Part shown: positions 58,309 through 64,000 of the stretch, piece after piece | Layout of the letters: each line of letters opens with the position of its first letter | Position numbering within the stretch: position 1 is the first letter of the stretch | NCBI RefSeq assembly: GCF_028694605.1 | Contig: NZ_JAQVKP010000011.1 | Span: 33,752-97,751, forward strand | DNA: 64,000 nucleotides | Reading direction: 5' to 3' | From: Sulfurimonas sp. | GTDB lineage: Bacteria > Campylobacterota > Campylobacteria > Campylobacterales > Sulfurimonadaceae | Program-made: the position numbers and the translations under genes | Notes under the pieces: generated by a model | Database searches by the model: none | What the model was told of the DNA's origin: nothing | The model's input: only the letters and a program-made list of their open reading frames with translations

Positions 58309-58581
58309 TTAAACCTCGATTTTTTGCGACAAATGCGTCATAAGAAGTAACTGCCCCATAGCTTCAAAAAACTTTTGAACACCATCATCTCCGGAGGACA
58401 ACGCCTTTTGCATCGCTGCTACAAACGACTCTTGAGACGCTACAGATGCCATCATAAAACTATCTATGACAAATACAAACGTAAGCGTATGAACCTCGCC
58501 GTTGACGTCAAAATCTATCTTTGAATCAGGACTTATCCCCTCTTTTTTTAAAAGTTCCATACACGCCTCTCTTTTGCTCAT
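58309..58581 (-). CDS. Hypothetical protein linked to the AGCS symporter
   Basis: 90 residues, acidic, with helical centre (VIDSFMMASVASQESFVAAM). No family is recognised. Its ATG overlaps the symporter stop as ATGA, so it is translationally coupled. Confidence 0.7.
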   Translation of the reverse strand: MSKREACMELLKKEGISPDSKIDFDVNGEVHTLTFVFVIDSFMMASVASQESFVAAMQKALSSGDDGVQKFFEAMGQLLLMTHLSQKIEV

Positions 58582-60023
58582 CGCAGCGCCTCCTCGTCCA
58601 ATGCGCCGCTTTTGAGCTTTGCGACATACTCCTCAAGCTCCCGTTTCACGTCGCCGCCAAGGATAAAAAGCCCAAGTATGTTTGGCAGCGCCATGGTTAA
58701 AAAAAGCATAAAACTAAAGTCCACAAGCACAGCGGTTTCAGTAATAGTTGCCAAGATGATAAGCAACAGATAGCCTAGCTTATAAACCATAGAGTATCTT
58801 GTGCCAAATAGAAAAACCCACGCTCGTTCGCCATAGTAAGACCAAGCAATAATAGTCGAAAATGCAAAAAGAGTGATGCTAAGAGAGAGAATAGTAGGGA
58901 ACCAAGAGACTACCGTTCCATACGCAGCACTCGTAAGCGCAGCTCCCTGTTTTGCTTCTATAAGCGACATATACGCCCCATCATGCGCATAAACACCGGT
59001 TATGACTATGACAAGCGCAGTCATCGTACAAATAACGACAGTATCTATAAAAGGCTCATAAAGCGCTACAAGTCCTTGACGTACGGCATATTTTGTCTTA
59101 ACAGGCGCATGGGCAACAGGCGAAGAACCAATCCCGGCTTCACTTGAAAAAACTGCTCTTTGAAACCCCTGAACGATAGCACCAGCCACTCCGCCATAAA
59201 GCGCACTCGTAGAAAATGCTTCATGAAATATAATAGCAATAGCATCATCAAGCTTTTCAAAATGATACGCAAGTATCCACAAAGAAGCGCCGATGTAGAT
59301 AACAGCCATGATGGGCACAAGAAATTCCGTGATTTTTGCTATGCGTGTAACACCCCCGATGATGACAAACCCCGCAAACATCGTGACAACAAGACCAAAA
59401 ATAATGGGAAAATCTTTAAAAAAGGGGATTTCTTGTGAAACTGCTCCAAGAGATTGTGAGACTTGAAAGATATTGCCTCCGCCAATAGCACCGCCTATCA
59501 TAAACAGCGCAAAAACAAGAGCAAGCACTTTGCCAAATTTCGCATACCCTTTTTGTGCCAAGCCGCGAGAGAGATACTCCATAGCCCCGCCCATAACACT
59601 CCCGTCTTGCAAAAAAACTCTATGCTGCAGCGAGAGCGTCACCTCTGTAAACTTTAAACTCATCCCTAAAAAACCTGCAACTATCATCCAAAAAGTTGCC
59701 CCTGGACCACCAAGCGAAACAGCAAGCGCAACTCCGGCAATATTGCCAAGCCCAACCGTTGCACTAAGTGCAGTAGTAAGCGCTCCAAATGGCGAAATTT
59801 CCCCAACATCCTCAGCGGTACGGTACCTACCGCGAATAATGTCAAAAGAGTGTTTAAACATTCTAAGGTTGATAAACTTTGTTAAAAAAGTGAGATAAAT
59901 ACCGCCAAAGATAAGCCAAGCCACCAAAAAAGGAACCCTTACCCCATCTATACTACCAAAAAAAATATCAAAAAAAAGAATTGTCTCTAAAAAAGAGTTG
60001 ATACCGCTAAAAAAATTATTCAA
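58578..60023 (-). CDS. AGCS-family sodium:amino-acid (alanine/glycine) symporter
   Basis: 481 residues with about eleven transmembrane segments. Family features are LTTALSATVGLGNIAGVALA, the NIFQVSQS region and FQRAVFSSEAGIGSSPVAHA. The start is TTG 60023 with AAGGGG 8 nt upstream. It imports alanine or glycine with sodium; the exact substrate is unproved. Confidence 0.9.
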   Translation of the reverse strand: MNNFFSGINSFLETILFFDIFFGSIDGVRVPFLVAWLIFGGIYLTFLTKFINLRMFKHSFDIIRGRYRTAEDVGEISPFGALTTALSATVGLGNIAGVALAVSLGGPGATFWMIVAGFLGMSLKFTEVTLSLQHRVFLQDGSVMGGAMEYLSRGLAQKGYAKFGKVLALVFALFMIGGAIGGGNIFQVSQSLGAVSQEIPFFKDFPIIFGLVVTMFAGFVIIGGVTRIAKITEFLVPIMAVIYIGASLWILAYHFEKLDDAIAIIFHEAFSTSALYGGVAGAIVQGFQRAVFSSEAGIGSSPVAHAPVKTKYAVRQGLVALYEPFIDTVVICTMTALVIVITGVYAHDGAYMSLIEAKQGAALTSAAYGTVVSWFPTILSLSITLFAFSTIIAWSYYGERAWVFLFGTRYSMVYKLGYLLLIILATITETAVLVDFSFMLFLTMALPNILGLFILGGDVKRELEEYVAKLKSGALDEEALR

Positions 60024-60138
60024 AACAAAACCCCTTATATGCCTAATATGTTATTGTAACAAACTACACTTAATATTGGTATTAGCGAGTGTATTTTGGG
60101 TTTTGCAAGAAACTTATTGAAAAATCCATGAAATACTA

Positions 60139-60167
60139 TTGACTTTTTAATTATTATTGACTATAAT
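60139..60167 (+). promoter_or_regulatory. Consensus sigma-70 promoter of the tRNA-Pro operon
   Basis: TTGACT, exactly 17 nt, TATAAT, about 44 nt before the tRNA-Pro gene. As at 4658-4686, a tRNA operon has a real -35. Confidence 0.9.
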
Positions 60168-60210
60168 TTCGCCTCATTAATCAGCTGCAATGTTGTTTTA
60201 ATGTGCAGGT

Positions 60211-60288
60211 CGGGGTGTAGCTCAGTATGGTTAGAGTATCTGGTTTGGGACCAGAGGGCCGAAGGTTCGAGTCCTTTCACCCCGACCA
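60211..60288 (+). tRNA. tRNA-Pro (TGG anticodon)
   Basis: CGGGGTG/CACCCCG acceptor, loop TTTGGGA with TGG anticodon, encoded CCA. Confidence 0.97.
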
Positions 60289-60307
60289 TTAAGTAAAAGT
60301 AAATTAT

Positions 60308-60385
60308 GGTGGAATTAGCTCAGTTGGTTAGAGCACCAGATTGTGGTCCTGGGGGTCGTGGGTTCAATTCCCATATTCCACCCCA
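60308..60385 (+). tRNA. tRNA-His (GTG anticodon)
   Basis: GTGGAAT/ATTCCAC acceptor with the extra G-1 opposite C73, loop TTGTGGT, encoded CCA. The anticodon stem has an A31-C39 mismatch. Confidence 0.96.
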
Positions 60386-60423
60386 TAATCAAATATAAAA
60401 ACGATGAAAAATAATAAATTTAA

Positions 60424-60499
60424 GCGTCCGTAGCTCAATGGATAGAGTTTCGGACTTCGGATCCGACGGTTATAGGTTCGAGTCCTATCGGGCGCACCA
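60424..60499 (+). tRNA. tRNA-Arg (TCG anticodon)
   Basis: GCGTCCG/CGGGCGC acceptor with one G-T pair, loop CTTCGGA, encoded CCA. Confidence 0.97.
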
Positions 60500-60510
60500 C
60501 TTTTATACAT

Positions 60511-60587
60511 GCGTCCATAGCTCAGCTGGATAGAGCACACGCCTTCTAAGCGTGCGGTCTCAGGTTCGAATCCTGATGGGCGTACCA
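60511..60587 (+). tRNA. tRNA-Arg (TCT anticodon)
   Basis: GCGTCCA/TGGGCGT acceptor, stem CACGC/GCGTG, loop CTTCTAA, encoded CCA. Confidence 0.97.
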
Positions 60588-60613
60588 CTTTTTATCGTTA
60601 CACACAACTACAT

Positions 60614-60697
60614 GCGGATGTGGTGAAATGGCAGACACGCTAGACTTAGGATCTAGTGCCGTAAGGTGTGGAGGTTCAAGTCCTCTCATCCGCACCA
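60614..60697 (+). tRNA. tRNA-Leu (TAG anticodon)
   Basis: GCGGATG/CATCCGC acceptor, stem CTAGA/TCTAG, loop CTTAGGA, class II variable arm, encoded CCA. Its 3' end is where accessory DNA begins. Confidence 0.97.
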
Positions 60698-60979
60698 TTC
60701 TTCTATTAAAATCTCTTGAAACATCGTTAATTACGAGCTTTTCTCAATGCTTTAAGTTTCAGAAAAAATCATTTTAGTCACCCATTAGTCACCAATTCAA
60801 ATTTTAGCCATAGTTTTCTAATAAAAAAATACTTACCATTTAAGCTTAAAAACAAATCTATACATCTCTTATGTACTCAAATCACATCAATTATGCTCAT
60901 ATAAAATCAGGCGTAGTCAAAAATGCACTCAGGCAAAAAATTTCCATAACCCGTATAATTTTCATCAATTATTCAACGG
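60698..60979. other. Gene-free accessory spacer after tRNA-Leu
   Basis: About 280 nt without a supportable ORF. Two exact TTAGTCACC copies (60774-60782, 60785-60793), 11 bp apart, stand out. Position beside a tRNA 3' end suggests a former integration boundary. Confidence 0.4.
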
Positions 60980-61062
60980 GGTACCAAGTGTTTTTCACTC
61001 CCAATGTGAAGGAAGTCATCTTTGGCTTCCCGTTGAGTAATTCAACCGGAGCACTTGGTACC
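60971..61062. other. Structured element with nested hairpins
   Basis: An 11-bp stem GGTACCAAGTG/CACTTGGTACC (60980-60990, 61052-61062) encloses three consecutive hairpins: TTCAC/GTGAA (60994-61010), GGAAG/CTTCC (61011-61030) and GTTGA/TCAAC (61032-61046). An alternative long stem ATTCAACGGG/CCCGTTGAGT (60971-60980, 61029-61038) excludes it. It could be an RNA or a recombination site. I cannot name it. Confidence 0.5.
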
Positions 61063-61210
61063 TGTTCCCCACTCAATCAAATATCAATGTTAAAAAAAGT
61101 GATGGGCGTATTATCAAGCGTCCGGTGAAGTAGATATATCATTTATGTGCAATATCATAGTTAAAAAGCATAATGAGTACCTAATATATTGAAAAAAGAG
61201 TAGAAATTGA

Positions 61211-61441
61211 TACAGTTGCGGCTGGTTTGTCAATCGACAAGCTTATTATCAAGATATCAAACAAGCGGCACTCCTTTCAAATGAAGTTTGCGAAGCTTCA
61301 CATGGTCTTAGATGGAACTTTGCAAAAAGAAGGATGTTTGAGTACGCAAAAGCAGGTTATAGCTATGAAGACTCTCTTCAACAAGTAAGCTATGAGATGA
61401 AGCATAATCGGGCTAGTATTACATTGCATTATTTAACATAA
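61211..61441 (+). pseudogene. C-terminal fragment of a tyrosine recombinase (integrase)
   Basis: A 76-codon frame ending in TAA reads SHGLRWNFAKRRMF...QVSYEMKHNRASITLHYLT. HxxR, a following His and the terminal HYL with its catalytic-type Tyr are box II features of tyrosine recombinases. The N-terminal part and box I Arg are missing, and a TGA lies directly upstream. Confidence 0.7.
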
Positions 61442-61486
61442 AAGGCGATTTTTCTTTTTTTGATTTCGCTTTAAAACTCAACTATG

Positions 61487-61492
61487 TATAAT
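61487..61492 (+). promoter_or_regulatory. -10 box of the SEC-C gene
   Basis: TATAAT, predicted start near 61499, only about 13 nt before the ATG at 61512, with no ribosome binding site visible. Confidence 0.5.
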
Positions 61493-61511
61493 TTTGTAAA
61501 AAAGATTTTGC

Positions 61512-62885
61512 ATGATGAAAAAGCCACAAAAGATTACTGCCCATACACTTAAACGAATTGAAAAAGTTTTAAAAAAAGTAAACTCTCCCATAGATACTTT
61601 TGAGTTATTTTTCACAACCTTGGGAGCGATAGCTCTTGAGCCGACATTTCATCCAAACAAACTTGTAAATATCGTTTTCTCAAATGCTGCATTTGAGTCA
61701 GAAAATGAAGCTAAAAGCGTTATTCAAGAGGTTTTAGAGTTTAGCAATGATATTAGTTTTACATTGATGCAGCTAGAAGAAGGTAACCTAAGAAATAGAG
61801 ATATTGCGACACTTGGTAAAAACCTTTGCAAACTTATTTATGATAAATTAACTCTTGATACTCTAAGGGAGAAGTATGTGATGACTATCATGAGTGGGCT
61901 TTATGATTCTTTTGAAAGTAAAGGCTATGACTTTAGCACTCTTAATAGTTTGATGCGCTCTATAAAGACGGAATATGGTGAATTTGAAGATTTAGTGCAT
62001 TCCATAGCAACAATGTTCTCCATGTCGTCTATATGTAACACAAAAGAGTTTATGCAGATTTTATCCTCAGACGGTAATACTATAGAGCAGTTTTTAGAGG
62101 ATTTTTCCGCAACCGCTATAAGTACCTACTACATGCTTGATTTAATCAGAAAAGTAGAACATGTAAAAGAGCAAACATTTGAGGAAGCAAAAAGAAACGA
62201 TCCTTGCCCATGCGGAAGCGGAAAAAAGTATAAAAAGTGCTGTTTGAACAAAAACAAAAATCCGCTAAGTTCTCTTAGTCCATATAAACTGCTCTACAAA
62301 CCAAAGCTCTCAAAAAGTGAAGTTCAAAACTACTATAACTGCTACAACAAGCTCTTAACCTTCGTATATAGCAAATACGCAAAAGCCAAAAAGCGACCGA
62401 AAAAAGATGCCATTTTTAATATTATGGAAAACGGAACATACTTTTGTGATTTGGAGCTTATGAATAGCGGCGAGATAAGCGATATTAGAGACTACTTTGC
62501 AAAAAATCCACAACTCATAGACGAATACCTCTCAAATGAGCAAGCTTCTCTTACGCAAATAGAGCTCCAAACCATAAAAAGTTTCAAAAATATACTCTAT
62601 GATCAATTTATCATCATGGAGAAAATAAACAATTCAGAAATACTTGCATGGAGCCTTAAAAAGAAGAAAATATACTTAGTTTACGGTCTTTATGACCCAA
62701 TAGCCGAGATAATTCCAAGTTTTCCTTGTATAGCTTCTTTGATACTCTTAGGGTATGGAGATAGAATCGTCTATGATGGACTGATGGGTGTAAATAATAT
62801 TGAAATCGGAGACAATATGCTCTCAAATCTGATAGAGGAGTATAAAAATCTCAGAGACACAAACGGAGTCGTTTTGAAGTTTTAG
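61512..62885 (+). CDS. SEC-C zinc-motif protein of unknown function
   Basis: 457 residues, mainly helical. A SEC-C motif sits in the middle, RNDPCPCGSGKKYKKCC (about residues 228-244), the SecA C-terminal zinc-binding type. The flanking parts (N-terminal TFELFFTTLGAIALEP; C-terminal SLILLGYGDRIVYDGLMGVN) match nothing I know. It could start at the second ATG (61515). Neighbours are all mobile-element fragments, so it is probably accessory cargo. Confidence 0.75.
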   Translation: MMKKPQKITAHTLKRIEKVLKKVNSPIDTFELFFTTLGAIALEPTFHPNKLVNIVFSNAAFESENEAKSVIQEVLEFSNDISFTLMQLEEGNLRNRDIATLGKNLCKLIYDKLTLDTLREKYVMTIMSGLYDSFESKGYDFSTLNSLMRSIKTEYGEFEDLVHSIATMFSMSSICNTKEFMQILSSDGNTIEQFLEDFSATAISTYYMLDLIRKVEHVKEQTFEEAKRNDPCPCGSGKKYKKCCLNKNKNPLSSLSPYKLLYKPKLSKSEVQNYYNCYNKLLTFVYSKYAKAKKRPKKDAIFNIMENGTYFCDLELMNSGEISDIRDYFAKNPQLIDEYLSNEQASLTQIELQTIKSFKNILYDQFIIMEKINNSEILAWSLKKKKIYLVYGLYDPIAEIIPSFPCIASLILLGYGDRIVYDGLMGVNNIEIGDNMLSNLIEEYKNLRDTNGVVLKF

Positions 62886-62933
62886 GAGGCTTTTATTGAG
62901 GCTTCAACTACTTTTGTAATTTTTTAAAAGAAT

Positions 62934-63161
62934 CTAAGATACTTTCTCCAAAATTTCTTTTCGTTTATCCCAATCACTCATATAAAGAGATAGATAATCA
63001 TAAAATTCACGAGAATGATTTGGATAAATCAAATGAACCAGTTCATGAAAAACTACATATTCTATACAAATTTTAGGCTTTTTTATAAGCTCAATGTTAA
63101 GATTAATATATGATTTATGAGGGTTACAGCTTCCCCACGAGTAAATATTCCTACAGCTCAT
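62934..63161 (-). pseudogene. Fragment of a YgjP-like (DUF45/M48-type) metallopeptidase
   Basis: The frame has WGSCNPHKSYINLN and the zinc motif HELVH in VVFHELVHLIYPNHS, the C-terminal part of YgjP/WLM-type proteins, often located in restriction loci. The N-terminal half is absent, and homology stops at about 63140 where it runs into the converging restriction fragment. Confidence 0.75.
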
Positions 63162-63404
63162 GGGAGAAACTACAATCCAGATTTTGGGTATGTGATAGAA
63201 ACAGAAGATAAAAAAGAGTTGTATTTTGTAGTTGAAACTAAAGGTGTTGATGATGAGATAGGTTTAAGACCACGAGAAAAACTTCAAATTGAAAGTGCAA
63301 AAGCATTTTTCAAAAAGTTAAAAGATAATGGTGTAAATGTAGAGTATAAGACCAAGTTAAACAGTCCTGAACTATCACAATTGATAAGCGATATTTTGAA
63401 GTAA
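63117..63404 (+). pseudogene. C-terminal fragment of a type III restriction endonuclease subunit
   Basis: NIPTAHGRNYNPDFGYVIE and LYFVVETKGVDDEIGLRPRE match the PD-(D/E)XK nuclease end of Res subunits (YNPDF...ETKG). Only about 80 residues remain and the helicase part and its partner methylase are absent. It overlaps the peptidase fragment at its 5' end. Confidence 0.75.
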
Positions 63405-63633
63405 GATTTTGTTAGTTTTTTTGATAAAAAGGCTAAGATAGCTAGTCCTAACCTTTTTATTAAATTGAAGTGTCTCTATTGTTGCATTTTTATTTTTAGA
63501 GTTAAATTTTTTTCAGCTGTCAAATAATGATCACTTTTTGACACCTAGTACAAATAAATTTTGCTTGTATATGAGCAAAACCTCTCCATTTTCATTCATT
63601 TATTTTTTATCTAGTTCAAATGTAAACTATACT
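63405..63633. other. Gene-free spacer with inverted repeat
   Basis: 229 AT-rich nt. TGTCAAA/TTTGACA (63518-63543) is a 7-bp inverted repeat with a 12-nt spacer, possibly an operator. No ORF seen. Confidence 0.35.
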
Positions 63634-63936
63634 CTATATTAGCCCTTTAACAGATAGAAGGGCACTTTCACTAAAAGAATATTTTCCGCCACTATTTTTT
63701 CTATAATGTACATTTTCTTTCAAAGTGTCCTCCTTTTTAATCTTATAACGCAAAGCTTCTTTTGATATCCCCAATATATTTGCAGCTTTTTCCAAGCCTT
63801 TAATATTAAACTCATCAAATAAATCAACTTTGCCAGTTCTTCGTAAAAGTAAATCAACTTTTTTGTTTAAGTTGCTCAACTTTCGCACATAGAAAATCCT
63901 AAATTTCCTACATTCAAAAGCATAAATAAAGCCCAT
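63634..63936 (-). CDS. Helix-turn-helix DNA-binding protein
   Basis: 100 residues. EKAANILGISKEALRYKIKK (about 52-72) is a Fis-type HTH; the C-terminal YRKNSGGKYSFSESALL is wing-like. Its start is uncertain: ATG 63936 or an internal GTG about 17 codons in. It lies in accessory DNA and probably regulates a nearby gene. Confidence 0.6.
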   Translation of the reverse strand: MGFIYAFECRKFRIFYVRKLSNLNKKVDLLLRRTGKVDLFDEFNIKGLEKAANILGISKEALRYKIKKEDTLKENVHYRKNSGGKYSFSESALLSVKGLI

Positions 63937-63950
63937 AAATAGGCACTTTA

Positions 63951-63959
63951 AAGTATAAT
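63951..63959. promoter_or_regulatory. Overlapping divergent -10 boxes
   Basis: AAGTATAAT contains plus-strand TATAAT (63954-63959) and minus-strand TATACT (63952-63957), between the HTH gene and a possible gene starting at 63997. Confidence 0.5.
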
Positions 63960-63996
63960 TTGTTTACGACAACAGACCAATACAAGGTGCTTTTTT

Positions 63997-64000
63997 ATGA
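63997..64000 (+). CDS. Possible gene start at window edge
   Basis: An ATG with AAGGTG 8 nt upstream and a promoter (63954-63959) 38 nt before; only the start codon is in the window, so this cannot be tested. Confidence 0.25.

Noticed and set aside
60364..60588. Minus-strand ORF with SGFEPETARLEG and PDRTRTYNRRI
   Set aside because: Antisense to the tRNA-Arg genes; classic spurious tRNA ORF.
60971..61038. True integron attC site
   Set aside because: The R-box patterns fit, but no integrase or cassette array is present and short degenerate patterns occur by chance; kept only as a possibility.
60871..61128. 85-residue plus-strand ORF, and an opposite frame of about 35 codons, over the structured element
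   Set aside because: Neither has a ribosome binding site or recognisable domain, and the inverted repeats explain the openness of both frames better.
1..64000. CRISPR arrays, rRNA genes, intact insertion sequences
   Set aside because: I saw no regularly spaced direct repeats, rRNA segments or transposase genes.

Overview
The window is AT-rich bacterial chromosome that reads as a Campylobacterota (Epsilonproteobacteria) genome, most likely Sulfurimonas or a close relative. The evidence is the gene order, protein-level resemblance (a short MurE, a MagIII-like glycosylase, futalosine-pathway MqnA, no ribosomal protein L30) and promoters with a clear -10 hexamer but usually no -35. The assignment comes from reading the sequence; no search was run.

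Layout. 1-4686: the tRNA-Thr/Tyr/Gly/Thr - tuf - rpmG - tRNA-Trp - secE - nusG - rplK - rplA - rplJ translation block on the minus strand, driven by a consensus TTGACA-N17-TATAAT promoter, with a second promoter in front of tuf. 4777-20189: housekeeping genes: YaaA-like, a Cu(I) P-type ATPase with fused YHS and CPMHP domains, an RlmB-type methyltransferase, thioredoxin, AEC transporter, MagIII-like glycosylase, ComEA-like, tkt, ispA, a PDZ protein, YbaB, panD, ferredoxin, murE, a NifU-like protein and an aldo/keto reductase. 20236-36249: the alpha operon (rpmJ-rpsM-rpsK-rpsD-rpoA-rplQ) and the S10-spc block (rpsJ to infA), all on the minus strand but split by about 2.4 kb that carries a zinc-ribbon protein, a hairpin cluster, a CvfB-like protein and chorismate mutase.

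36345-44700: an orphan ATPase, rnhB, then moaD-moaE-moeA-porin-chemoreceptor on the minus strand, MqnA, a YhcH-family protein and an extremely acidic 46-residue ORF. 44811-48165: fliD (sigma-28 promoter), fliS, a small downstream gene, the 4.5S SRP RNA, rpmI and rplT. 48177-52156: a tightly coupled STAS - NIT-domain chemoreceptor - receiver/PP2C/ATPase operon that looks like a partner-switching pathway. 52203-60023: rarA, rluB-like, kdsD, an ATPase, NAD(P)HX repair enzyme, thiG, a GGDEF relic and an AGCS symporter. 60139-60697: a five-tRNA operon (Pro, His, Arg, Arg, Leu).

60698-64000 is accessory DNA on the far side of tRNA-Leu. It holds a structured 90-nt element, the C-terminal relic of a tyrosine recombinase, an intact SEC-C protein, and facing fragments of a YgjP-type peptidase and a type III restriction subunit that meet at a deletion scar. 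This looks like a decayed integrative element. Other notable points: four genes have a -10 hexamer exactly 6 nt before ATG and no Shine-Dalgarno (probable leaderless mRNAs), kdsD and its divergent neighbour share a perfectly palindromic double -10, and tuf and the S10 operon share a 15-nt promoter core.
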